From NCBI GenBank assembly GCA_025362825.1, contig JANYFF010000436.1, positions 1 through 7,283 on the forward strand: a stretch of 7,283 bases of DNA, written 5' to 3'. Shown piece by piece: positions 1 to 6,327 of the stretch. Source of the stretch: Polaromonas sp. (GTDB lineage: Bacteria; Pseudomonadota; Gammaproteobacteria; Burkholderiales; Burkholderiaceae_C). The first letter of the stretch is position 1. Every line of letters starts with the position of its first letter. The notes below the pieces were generated by a model. That model was given only the letters and a program-made list of their open reading frames with translations, did no database searches and was not told where the DNA came from. A program made the position numbers and the translations under genes.

Positions 1-220
1 AAACCTTTGCACCGGTTGCTTCGCGCAACGCTGCCACGCCCCCGATGTGGTCTGCATGGTGGTGCGTGACTAGAATCGATTCAAGCTGCAGGCGGTGCGT
101 CTCGAGAAAGAGCTGCACAGGCGCTGCGTCTCCCGGGTCCACCACCAGAGCCTGGCTGCCATCGTGCAACAGCCAGAGATAGTTATCTGCAAAGGCGGGA
201 ATGGGTATTAATTTCAACAT
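1..220 (-). CDS. gloB: Hydroxyacylglutathione hydrolase (glyoxalase II), N-terminal part
   Basis: This is the first 73 residues of glyoxalase II, cut by the left edge of the window. The enzyme hydrolyses S-D-lactoylglutathione to D-lactate and glutathione in the cytoplasm, completing methylglyoxal detoxification. Seen directly: the N-terminal signature IPAFADNYLW (residues 5-16 region), the DPG turn at 28-30 and the metallo-beta-lactamase zinc motif THHHADH at 52-58, with H53, H55, D57 and H58 as expected metal ligands. The HHHADH form followed by IGG is typical of GloB rather than of other members of the fold. The ATG at 220 is supported by an AGGA ribosome-binding site seven bases upstream; the other nearby ATG (224) is out of frame. 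The gene is divergent from the methyltransferase at 233, with only 12 bases between start codons. The C-terminal substrate-binding domain lies outside the window. Confidence 0.95.
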   Translation of the reverse strand, partial: MLKLIPIPAFADNYLWLLHDGSQALVVDPGDAAPVQLFLETHRLQLESILVTHHHADHIGGVAALREATGAKV

Positions 221-227
221 GCATGGG

Positions 228-231
228 TCCT
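228..231 (-). promoter_or_regulatory. Ribosome-binding site of gloB
   Basis: On the minus strand this reads AGGA, seven bases before the gloB ATG at 220. It fixes the gloB start and occupies most of the 12-base gap between the two divergent start codons. Confidence 0.6.
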
Positions 232-232
232 G

Positions 233-1081
233 ATGAACTCGGAAATTATAGGTTTGACAGACTGGCTAAAAACCCCGCCCGGCGTGTACCTGCTGGCCTG
301 GGAACAAGCGCGCTTCGACGAAGCTGTGAGCGATATTTTTGGCTACCACGCGCTGCAGCTTGGACTGCCCGAGCTTGACACATTAAGGACCAACCGCGTA
401 CCGCATCGCTGGCTGGCTCAGGAATCCGTTCCTGCGCTGGCTGTCGCCGCGCCCCGCGCAGTCGTTGAAGCAGCCAGCGTTGATGTGACTGCCGTGGCCG
501 GCGCAAGTTCCCGGCCGCGTGCTGCGTTGATCACGGAATCAGGTGCTTTACCTTTTCCTGAAAATAGCCTTGACCTGGTTGTGCTCGCCCACACGCTGGA
601 GCTGAGCCGCGACCCGCACGCCACACTGCGCGAGGTCGAGCGTGTGCTTGTGCCCGAAGGCCGTGTGGTGATGAGCGGCTTCAACCCGGCCAGTCTGTGG
701 GGAATGCGGCAGCGGCGCGCACATCTTTACCAGCGCATGGGCTCGCACGAGCTTTTCCTGCCCGAGGCCGGCGAGTTTATTGGCTACTGGCGTTTGCGTG
801 ACTGGCTGCGGCTGCTGAGCTTTGAAGTGGAGTCCGGGCGCTTTGGCTGCTACAGGCCGGCACTGGCCAGCCAGAAATGGCTGGCACGCTTTGAATGGAT
901 GGACAGGGCCGGCGCACGGTGGTGGCCGATTCTGGGGGCGGTTTACTTTCTGGTGGCTGTCAAGCGCGTGCGAGGTGTGCGGCTTCTTGAGCCGGCCTGG
1001 AAGTCACGCAAGGTCGTCGCCGCTGCGCCGGCTGCAGTGGCCAACAAGGAGCCAGCTTCTCGGGCGGGGCCGCAGCCTTGA
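233..1081 (+). CDS. YafS-like class I SAM-dependent methyltransferase
   Basis: A 282-residue putative methyltransferase of unknown substrate, recognised as a homologue of E. coli YafS (compared from memory). The diagnostic stretch is residues 106-157: LPFPENSLDLVVLAHTLE, then RDPHATLREVERVLVPEGR and SGFNPASLWG, corresponding to motifs IV-VI of the Methyltransf_11 type of Rossmann fold. A later segment around 187-200 (RDWLRLLSFEVE) and VAVKRVRGVRLLEP near 241-254 also match YafS. What is missing is a classical glycine-rich motif I: the expected region around residues 38-50 reads HALQLGLPELD, and residues 67-100 are an Ala-rich low-complexity stretch. YafS itself has a similarly weak motif I, so SAM binding is plausible but not proven. 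The C-terminus (about 258-282) is basic and Ala-rich and probably disordered. The start is the first ATG; only a weak GGG lies upstream. rnhA follows on the same strand after 87 bp. Confidence 0.85.
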   Translation: MNSEIIGLTDWLKTPPGVYLLAWEQARFDEAVSDIFGYHALQLGLPELDTLRTNRVPHRWLAQESVPALAVAAPRAVVEAASVDVTAVAGASSRPRAALITESGALPFPENSLDLVVLAHTLELSRDPHATLREVERVLVPEGRVVMSGFNPASLWGMRQRRAHLYQRMGSHELFLPEAGEFIGYWRLRDWLRLLSFEVESGRFGCYRPALASQKWLARFEWMDRAGARWWPILGAVYFLVAVKRVRGVRLLEPAWKSRKVVAAAPAAVANKEPASRAGPQP

Positions 1082-1138
1082 AGTTGGGGCAGATTTCAGA
1101 AGGCTCCAGGCTGACGCCGGACATACTGCACCCCCGAT

Positions 1139-1151
1139 ATTAATGATTAAT
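1139..1151 (+). promoter_or_regulatory. AT-rich near-palindrome before rnhA, possible promoter region
   Basis: The 87-bp gap between the methyltransferase gene and rnhA contains an AT-rich island made of two ATTAAT hexamers one base apart, starting 30 bases before the rnhA ATG. It overlaps TATTAA (1138-1143), which resembles a -10 box in four of six positions, but I see no -35 box at proper spacing. It may be an rnhA promoter or a regulator site. No good ribosome-binding site precedes rnhA. This is a weak call based only on base composition contrast with the GC-rich surroundings. Confidence 0.25.
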
Positions 1152-1168
1152 AAAGAACCCGATTACCC

Positions 1169-1645
1169 ATGAATAAAGCAGCAGAAAATACAGCCCCGCA
1201 GAAGGTTGTCATTTATACCGATGGAGCCTGCAAGGGCAATCCTGGCCCCGGCGGCTGGGGCGCTGTGCTGACCAGCGAGGGGCTTGAAAAAGAGATCTTC
1301 GGCGGCGAGCTCGGCACCACCAACAACCGCATGGAAATCACGGCCGTGATTGAGGCGCTGGCCGCCCTGAAACGGCCATGCCACGTCACCCTCTACCTTG
1401 ACAGCGAATACGTCCGCAAGGGCATTACCGAGTGGATACACGGGTGGAAAGTCAGGGGCTGGCGCACGGCGGCCAAGGCGCCCGTCAAAAACGTCGAGCT
1501 GTGGCAGAAGCTGGATGCGCTGGTAAGCACTGGTGGCCACAAGATTGACTGGCGCTGGGTCAAGGGCCATTCAGGCGATCCTGGCAATGAGCGCGCCGAC
1601 GGGTTGGCCAACAAGGGCGTTGAAAAAGCGCTGGGACGCATTTGA
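1169..1645 (+). CDS. rnhA: Ribonuclease HI
   Basis: A 158-residue RNase HI, which cuts the RNA strand of RNA-DNA hybrids (R-loops, Okazaki primers) using two metal ions. Length is close to the 155 residues of the E. coli enzyme. Catalytic carboxylates are all present: D18 in YTDGACKGNPGPGGWG, E56 in TNNRMEITA, D78 in YLDSEYV and D144 in NERADGLA, plus the assisting histidine H134 in VKGHSGDPGNE. The basic 'handle' that grips the hybrid is present around W89-K107 (WIHGWKVRGWRTAAKAPVKN). It shares strand and neighbourhood with the upstream YafS-like gene. In E. coli rnhA sits beside dnaQ, but here moaA follows in the opposite direction and no dnaQ is seen. The stop lies 27 bp from the convergent moaA stop. 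Start is the ATG at 1169, ten residues or so before the conserved core, as in other bacteria. Confidence 0.97.
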   Translation: MNKAAENTAPQKVVIYTDGACKGNPGPGGWGAVLTSEGLEKEIFGGELGTTNNRMEITAVIEALAALKRPCHVTLYLDSEYVRKGITEWIHGWKVRGWRTAAKAPVKNVELWQKLDALVSTGGHKIDWRWVKGHSGDPGNERADGLANKGVEKALGRI

Positions 1646-1672
1646 TGTTGGGGGGGCGGCCCCGCATTATTC

Positions 1673-2797
1673 CTAGCCGCCGATGTAACTCATCTCAACA
1701 CGCTTTGAGCCGCTGTCCGGCATGCTGGTGTCTGCCGGCAGGGCGGCGCGCTGCTCTGAATAGCGGTCAGTGCGGGCCTGCCAGATGTGAGCCGTTGCCG
1801 CAGAAATTTGAGCGTCGCTGTAGTCGCCGCGCAGCAAGGCCCGTAAATCATGCCCCTGGCTGGCAAACAGGCACAAAAACAATTTGCCTTCGGTCGACAG
1901 GCGCGCTCGGTTGCAATCGCCGCAAAAAGCCTGCGTCACGCTGCTGATCACGCCGACCTCGCCAGCGCCGTCGGCATAGCGCCAGCGCTGGGCAGTTTCA
2001 CCGAGGTAATTGGCATCAATAACCTCAAGCGGAAACTCGGCGTGAATGCGTTCGATAACCTGCGCCGAAGGCAGCACCTCGTCCATGCGCCAACCATTGG
2101 TTGCGCCCACGTCCATGTATTCAATAAAGCGCAGCACGGTGCCTGAATGACGGAAGTACCGTGCCATCGGGAGGATTTCAGAGTCATTGGTGCCGCGTTT
2201 GACCACCATATTGATCTTGATGGGCGCCAATCCGACTTTCTGCGCAACCTCTATGCCCTTGAGCACATCTGCCACCGGAAAATCCACGTCATTCATACGC
2301 CTGAAAACAGCGTCGTCCAGGCCATCCAGGCTGACGGTGACGCGCTGCAAACCTGCGTCCTTGAGCGACTGGGCTTTTTTGGCCAGCAGCGACGCGTTGG
2401 TCGTCAGTGTGATGTCCAGCGGCTTGCCTTCGGGTGTCTGCAGTTTTGCCAGCATTTCAACCAGTACCTCCAGGTGCTTGCGCAGCAGCGGTTCGCCTCC
2501 CGTAAGTCTGATTTTTTCAACACCGTGGGCCACAAAAATCCGCGCCAGGCGGGTAATCTCTTCAAAACTCAGCAACGAGGTTTGCGGCAGGAAAGCGTAG
2601 TCCTTGTTGAAGACTTCACTGGGCATGCAGTAACTGCAGCGAAAGTTGCAGCGGTCCGTCACGCTGATGCGCAGGTCGCGTAAAGGCCGGCCCAGCGTAT
2701 CGCCCAGCAGCCCAACAGGCGCATTCAGCCGCTCAGGAATATGCGGTACGCGGCTTGCGTAGCGCAGGTCTGCAAGCGGGATGATTTTCTCAGGCAT
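1673..2797 (-). CDS. moaA: GTP 3',8-cyclase, molybdenum cofactor biosynthesis
   Basis: A 374-residue radical-SAM enzyme that rearranges GTP to 3',8-cyclo-7,8-dihydro-GTP, which MoaC then converts to cyclic pyranopterin monophosphate, the first committed step of molybdopterin synthesis. The N-terminal 4Fe-4S cluster motif CX3CX2C is C50, C54, C57 (DRCNFRCSYCMP). The SAM-binding GGEP is at 100-103. The second, GTP-binding cluster motif CX2CX13C is C292, C295, C309 (FCGDCNRARLS to FLC). The protein ends in GG (YIGG), the catalytically required tail. It is longer than the 329-residue E. coli protein because of about 30 extra N-terminal residues, which I associate with betaproteobacterial MoaA, and a polar stretch near 340-365. 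The ATG at 2797 lies 20 bp after the preceding dehydrogenase stop, suggesting one transcript, but no clear ribosome-binding site is visible. No other moa, moe or mob gene is in the window. Confidence 0.96.
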   Translation of the reverse strand: MPEKIIPLADLRYASRVPHIPERLNAPVGLLGDTLGRPLRDLRISVTDRCNFRCSYCMPSEVFNKDYAFLPQTSLLSFEEITRLARIFVAHGVEKIRLTGGEPLLRKHLEVLVEMLAKLQTPEGKPLDITLTTNASLLAKKAQSLKDAGLQRVTVSLDGLDDAVFRRMNDVDFPVADVLKGIEVAQKVGLAPIKINMVVKRGTNDSEILPMARYFRHSGTVLRFIEYMDVGATNGWRMDEVLPSAQVIERIHAEFPLEVIDANYLGETAQRWRYADGAGEVGVISSVTQAFCGDCNRARLSTEGKLFLCLFASQGHDLRALLRGDYSDAQISAATAHIWQARTDRYSEQRAALPADTSMPDSGSKRVEMSYIGG

Positions 2798-2817
2798 TTA
2801 CGGCAATTTTAAGGAAG

Positions 2818-3579
2818 TCAAACACATCGGGCGCCATCCACTTCAATACACACACCGCTGATGAAGTCGGCCTCGTCGCTGGCCAGGTACAGCGCGGCGT
2901 TGGCGACGTCGAGCGCTGTCGAAAACCGGCCCAGTGGAATGCTGGAGCGGAACTTGGCCTTACGCTCTTCATCCAGCGGGCCACCGGCAAATTCAGCCGA
3001 CAGGCCGGTATCGGGATTGAATACCGGGTTGATGCAGTTGACACGGATGTTGTCCGGCCCAAGCTCGGCAGCCAGTGATTTTGAAGTGGTGATCACGGCA
3101 CCCTTGGAGCCGTTGTACCAGGTCAGCCCCGGCCTTGGGCGCACACCGGCAGTTGATGCAATGTTGATAAAGCTGCCACCACCCTGTGCACGAAACACCG
3201 GCGTGGCGTGAATGGTCGAGAGATAAATGCTTTTGACATTGATGGCATAGCACTTGTCGAAGTCGTCTTCGCTGACATCCAGAGCGGGCTGGTTGCGATG
3301 CGTCCAGCCGGCATTGTTAACCATCACGTCAAGCCGGCCGTGGCGCTGCACCGCTGCTTCAACCAGCGCTTTGACCTCTGCAGATTTGGTCACGTCGGCG
3401 GCAAAGAATGAAGCCGTTCCACCAGCCTCGACAATCGACGCCACGACTTTCTCACCGAGTGCGGTGTTGATGTCATTGACGATCACTTTCGCGCCCTCGG
3501 CTGCCAGGCGGCGGGCGATACCCTCGCCAATGCCGCCCCCCGAACCGGTGACGATGATGGATTTGTTTTTTACCCGCAT
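2818..3579 (-). CDS. Classical short-chain dehydrogenase/reductase (SDR)
   Basis: A 253-residue cytoplasmic Rossmann-fold oxidoreductase of the classical SDR family, at normal family length. The cofactor loop TGSGGGIG is at 11-18, an aspartate (D36, in VNDIN) ends the second strand and favours NAD(H) over NADP(H), NNAG is at 88-91, and the catalytic tetrad is N114, S142, Y155, K159 (YNGSK). The stretch INPVFNPDTGLSAEF near 183-197 replaces the common PG motif, and the end VDGARCV resembles SDRs usually annotated as glucose 1-dehydrogenase, cyclopentanol dehydrogenase or 3-oxoacyl-ACP reductase. The substrate cannot be read from sequence. The gene follows an aldehyde dehydrogenase by 58 bp on the same strand, so an alcohol-to-acid oxidation pair is a reasonable inference. 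The ATG start is supported by a GGAG site. moaA begins 20 bp downstream. Confidence 0.93.
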   Translation of the reverse strand: MRVKNKSIIVTGSGGGIGEGIARRLAAEGAKVIVNDINTALGEKVVASIVEAGGTASFFAADVTKSAEVKALVEAAVQRHGRLDVMVNNAGWTHRNQPALDVSEDDFDKCYAINVKSIYLSTIHATPVFRAQGGGSFINIASTAGVRPRPGLTWYNGSKGAVITTSKSLAAELGPDNIRVNCINPVFNPDTGLSAEFAGGPLDEERKAKFRSSIPLGRFSTALDVANAALYLASDEADFISGVCIEVDGARCV

Positions 3580-3586
3580 GATTGAA

Positions 3587-3590
3587 CTCC
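3587..3590 (-). promoter_or_regulatory. Ribosome-binding site of the SDR gene
   Basis: Reads GGAG on the minus strand, seven bases before the ATG at 3579. It supports that start and is the clearest ribosome-binding site in the three-gene minus-strand run. Confidence 0.6.
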
Positions 3591-3637
3591 AGTTTATTTA
3601 TGTGATCGCGCAAGCTTATGCCATTTGGCCAACCGGC

Positions 3638-5071
3638 TTATCCGTGCCGAACCACTACCGTCTTCAGCGTCGTGAACCCAGACAGCGCCTCAAAGCCCTT
3701 TTCGCGTCCATAACCCGAAGACTTGACACCGCCGAACGGCAGCTCCACGCCGCTGCCGGCGCCGTAGCTGTTGATAAACACCTGGCCGCTTTTCACGCGC
3801 CTGGCCATGCGGAACTGGCGGGCGCCGTCGCGGGTCCAGATGCCTGCTACCAGACCGAACTGCGTGGCGTTGGCCAGCTCGATGGCGTGGTCTTCATTTT
3901 TAAAACTCATGGCGCAGAGCACCGGGCCAAAGACTTCTTCCTGGGCCAGGCGGTGCATCACGGGCACGTCGCGCAGCAGGGTAGGGGCTTGGTAAAAGCC
4001 GGTGTCGGGTGCTTCGTCAACAATCTGCCCCTGCGCGACCATGGGGATGTTGGCGACCTGGGCATCGCTTAAAAAATCCCAGACGCGTTGCTGCTGGCTT
4101 TGGCGAATCAGCGGACCGACGTCGAGGTCCATTGCCGCCGGACCGACGCGCAGGTTTTCAAAGGCCTGACCGAGCCGCTCCAGCAAGGGCTCGTAAATAC
4201 CCTGCTCCACCAGCAGACGCGAGCCGGCAGAACAGGTTTGGCCAGCGTTCTGGACGATGGCGTTGATGATGGTCGGGATGGCTGCGTCGAGGTCTGCGTC
4301 GGCGAACACGATTTGCGGACTCTTGCCGCCCAGCTCCAGCGTGACAGGGCAGTGGCGCTCGGCGGCGACCTGCTGTATCAGCGTGCCGACCGTTGGGCTA
4401 CCGGTAAAGCTGATGTGGTCAATGCCCGGGTGGCGGGCCAGCGCGTCGCCTACTTCATGACCATAACCGGTGACGATGTTGATGGCGCCGGCCGGAAAAC
4501 CGGCTTCTGCCGCCAGCTCGGCCACGCGAAGCAATGACAGGCAGGCGTCTTCAGACGGCTTGACGACGCACACATTGCCCGCTGCAAGCGCGCCGCCCAC
4601 GCTGCGGCCAAAGATCTGCAGCGGGTAGTTCCAGGGAATGATGTGGCCGGTGATGCCGTGTGGCTCACGCCAGGTCATCACGCTGTAGCCGCTCTGGTAG
4701 GGGATGGTCTCGCCGTGCAGCTTGTCGCAGGCGCCGGCATAAAACTCAAAGTAACGCGCCAGTGCTGCCGCATCTGCCTGCGCCTGCTTGACGGGTTTGC
4801 CGCAGTCGCGCTGCTCTATCAGTGCCAGCTCGTCGGCGTGCTCGGTGATTTTTACCGACAGGCGCATTAACAGGCGCCCGCGCTCAGCGGCATTGATGTG
4901 CTGCCAGACAAGCTCAAGGCAGTCCCGCGCTGCGCTGACGGCGTTGTCAATGTCGGCGGCGTTGCTGCGCTGTATCTCGTCGAATACCTGACCGTCCGAA
5001 GGGTCGACGACGGCGATGGTTTTACCTGAAAGCGAATGGACGAAGGTATTGGCGATGTAGTTGAGCTGCAT
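3638..5071 (-). CDS. NAD-dependent aldehyde dehydrogenase family protein
   Basis: A 477-residue enzyme of the ALDH superfamily that should oxidise an aldehyde to its carboxylic acid with NAD+. Counting from the ATG at 5071: oxyanion-hole N148 (IPWNYPL), cofactor-binding K171 and E174 (VKPSE; the glutamate favours NAD+), the FTGSPTVG loop at 222-229, general base E246 (LELGGKSP), nucleophile C280 (GQTCSAGS), and E379 of EVFGPV. The C-terminal PFGGVKSSGYGREKG at 445-459 is typical. All catalytic residues are intact. A TTG codon at 5089 would add six residues, but neither start has a clear ribosome-binding site and the ATG fits the family's usual N-terminus (MQLNYIANTF), so I chose it. The SDR gene follows by 58 bp. 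The substrate is unknown; the sequence is of the broad betaine-aldehyde/aminoaldehyde/general ALDH type, and I would not go further. Confidence 0.93.
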   Translation of the reverse strand: MQLNYIANTFVHSLSGKTIAVVDPSDGQVFDEIQRSNAADIDNAVSAARDCLELVWQHINAAERGRLLMRLSVKITEHADELALIEQRDCGKPVKQAQADAAALARYFEFYAGACDKLHGETIPYQSGYSVMTWREPHGITGHIIPWNYPLQIFGRSVGGALAAGNVCVVKPSEDACLSLLRVAELAAEAGFPAGAINIVTGYGHEVGDALARHPGIDHISFTGSPTVGTLIQQVAAERHCPVTLELGGKSPQIVFADADLDAAIPTIINAIVQNAGQTCSAGSRLLVEQGIYEPLLERLGQAFENLRVGPAAMDLDVGPLIRQSQQQRVWDFLSDAQVANIPMVAQGQIVDEAPDTGFYQAPTLLRDVPVMHRLAQEEVFGPVLCAMSFKNEDHAIELANATQFGLVAGIWTRDGARQFRMARRVKSGQVFINSYGAGSGVELPFGGVKSSGYGREKGFEALSGFTTLKTVVVRHG

Positions 5072-5360
5072 GTCACTATTTTGGCGCAAAGACCGGATTG
5101 CCCCGGGTCTAGGACGATTGCACTGGTAATGGCGCTATTGCCGACCCGCCGGACATGCCGCGATCCATGACCGATGCGGATGCGCTTGCCACCAGTGTCA
5201 CCATCACAATCAAGCAGCATGCCGTGCAAGGCAAGGGTTCCACCGCGTCAAACCAGCCAAAACCTGTCAAAAATCGCTTTTTTGGGATCAAACAGGCTCA
5301 CAGCCCCGGTATTCCGGACACCTGCAGCTATCAATTAAATAGCGTCTGCTTGCCTGTGCG
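5072..5360. other. Intergenic region with no convincing gene
   Basis: About 290 bases between the aldehyde dehydrogenase and the di-iron-like gene. The right part holds inverted repeats (listed separately at 5327-5343 and 5352-5366) and a loose palindrome around GGTATTCCGGACACC (5309-5323). An A/T-only hairpin (5269-5283) lies in the middle. The left part probably contains the promoter of the aldehyde dehydrogenase run, but I could not identify a credible -35/-10 pair. A 60-codon frame on the minus strand (5109-5291, TTG start) has a hydrophobic stretch but no family resemblance and is not called as a gene. Confidence 0.6.
5327..5343. repeat. Small inverted repeat, possible dispersed intergenic element
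   Basis: GCTATCAATTAAATAGC: five-base arms GCTAT/ATAGC around a seven-base AT-rich centre, in otherwise GC-rich DNA. From memory, similar short GCTAT...ATAGC units are scattered between genes in Comamonadaceae, so this may be one copy or a remnant of such an element, possibly extending left through the imperfect palindrome at 5309-5323. No T-run follows on either strand, so it is not a typical terminator. Confidence 0.4.
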
Positions 5361-5366
5361 TCAGGC
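5352..5366 (-). repeat. Short hairpin over the stop codon of the di-iron-like gene
   Basis: GCCTG (5352-5356) and CAGGC (5362-5366) form a five-base-pair stem with a five-base loop that includes part of the TGA stop codon at 5361-5363. It may slow or stabilise the 3' end of that transcript, but with no U-run it is not a standard Rho-independent terminator. Confidence 0.3.
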
Positions 5367-6185
5367 CAACGTTCCGATGGTGGTGTACGCCCGGACGTTG
5401 TCAGCCAGCCAACGCTGTGACAGCTCGTTGGCTTGCTGCTCCGGGTGAAAGTCCTCGCGCAGGTAGGCGCGCCAGGGTTTGAAGGTCTGGCGCACCAGGC
5501 CGCGCTTGCCGAACAGAAAGCTGGCCGCGCTCGTCCAGGTGGACCATTTCCAGAGGGTGCCGTCATGGCTGAGGTTGTTGACGGTCTGGCGCAGCGTGTC
5601 GCTCAAAAAGACCACAGTGATGCGGCGAAACCACTTGATGCGCCATTCGTGGTTGCCGCCCAGCGCCTTGTAGACATCGAAGGCGGTGTTCTTGTGCTCC
5701 GACTCTTCGGCGCTGTGCCACAGCCACATGGTTTGCAGACGCGGCTCGCTGGGTGCCAGCAGATCAGGATTGCGCAGCAGCCACTCCGCAAAAATCGCTG
5801 TGAAATGCTCGTTGGCGGCGGTGATGGCCAGCGCATGCAGCGGGTTGCCGCCGGCGATCAATTGCATGTTGTGCTCGGCGCGGGGTGCCCAGTCGTTGAC
5901 CAGCCCGTGGCTTGCCAGGTGATTGTTGAAGAGGCTGTGGATGCGCCTATGGGTGGCTTCCTGGCCGATGAAGCCCTGGACTTCTGCCTTGTATTGCGCC
6001 TGCAGCGATTCGGGCAGGGCTTTGAAGCCGTCGCGCACCGAGTCGATAAAAAACTGCTCGCCCACCGGGAAACTCATGGACAGGGCGTTGAAGAACGCCG
6101 TGCGAAAGGCATCACCGGCACACCAGTGGCGCGGCAGCGGTGCTTCGAGGTCGATCAAAAGGCGGCGTACGACAAGTGTGTTCAT
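5361..6185 (-). CDS. Predicted metal-dependent hydrolase (PF10118/COG3687 type), di-iron-like
   Basis: A 274-residue protein matching the family named 'predicted metal-dependent hydrolase' by its N-terminus (VVRRLLIDLEAPLPRHWCAGDAFRTAFFNALS, in parts) and FPVGEQFFI near 39-47. No reaction is established for it as far as I know. Its conserved acidic and histidine residues fall in the order E43, E76-x-x-H79, E126, E161-x-x-H164, the ligand pattern of ferritin-like di-iron four-helix bundles; H83, H127 and H157 may also contribute. It is predicted to be largely helical, with a hydrophobic segment near 188-196 and Trp-rich stretch near 212-218 (WKWSTW) that could contact membrane. No signal peptide is seen. 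The start is the ATG at 6185, with a weak GGGA five bases upstream, and the conserved core begins within a few residues. It stands alone between an hppA terminator and the intergenic region before the aldehyde dehydrogenase. Confidence 0.87.
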   Translation of the reverse strand: MNTLVVRRLLIDLEAPLPRHWCAGDAFRTAFFNALSMSFPVGEQFFIDSVRDGFKALPESLQAQYKAEVQGFIGQEATHRRIHSLFNNHLASHGLVNDWAPRAEHNMQLIAGGNPLHALAITAANEHFTAIFAEWLLRNPDLLAPSEPRLQTMWLWHSAEESEHKNTAFDVYKALGGNHEWRIKWFRRITVVFLSDTLRQTVNNLSHDGTLWKWSTWTSAASFLFGKRGLVRQTFKPWRAYLREDFHPEQQANELSQRWLADNVRAYTTIGTLA

Positions 6186-6227
6186 GGATGTCCCGGAGAC
6201 AAGAGAGTTGGGTGCCGGTGCGCAGCG

Positions 6228-6266
6228 GTGGGATGGGATGGGATGCGATGAGCCATATCATCCCAC
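6228..6266. repeat. GGGAT tandem repeat within an inverted repeat
   Basis: Three tandem GGGAT pentamers (6230-6244) are followed by a decayed GCGAT (6245-6249). Arms GTGGGATG (6228-6235) and CATCCCAC (6259-6266) are perfect 8-base inverted copies; an alternative pairing is TGGGATG (6239-6245) with CATCCCA (6259-6265), 13 bases apart. It lies 43-81 bases upstream of the di-iron-like gene's ATG, in its leader or promoter region. It could be an operator, an mRNA hairpin with alternative registers, or a chance slippage product. Confidence 0.45.
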
Positions 6267-6327
6267 GTTGCTTGACGCTGCCATGCTGTGCGGGTGACAC
6301 CCTCCTCAGATACTTGCCAGCACCCGT

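Noticed and set aside
1650..1665. G-run and GGGG/CCCC hairpin between the convergent rnhA and moaA stops, considered as a terminator
   Set aside because: The stem is only four base pairs with a three-base loop and no T-run follows on either strand.
3254..4072. Another 272-codon plus-strand frame across the SDR and aldehyde dehydrogenase genes
   Set aside because: It crosses two real minus-strand genes and their intergenic gap, and its composition is what complementary GC-rich codons would give.
5269..5283. AAAAA-TCGC-TTTTT hairpin, considered as a terminator
   Set aside because: The stem is made only of A/T pairs and would be too unstable; no gene ends close enough to use it.
5109..5291. 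60-codon minus-strand frame with a hydrophobic, signal-like stretch (LIVMVTLVASASASV)
   Set aside because: It needs a TTG start, lacks a ribosome-binding site, shows no family resemblance and overlaps two other open frames. A small secreted peptide cannot be excluded without comparative data.
5433..6251. Long open frame of 272 codons on the plus strand opposite the di-iron-like gene
   Set aside because: It is the antisense shadow of a well-supported gene in GC-rich DNA; the translation matches no family I recognise and has no ribosome-binding site.
6272..6300. TTGACG on the plus strand, considered as a -35 box
   Set aside because: No -10-like hexamer at suitable spacing, and no plus-strand gene follows.
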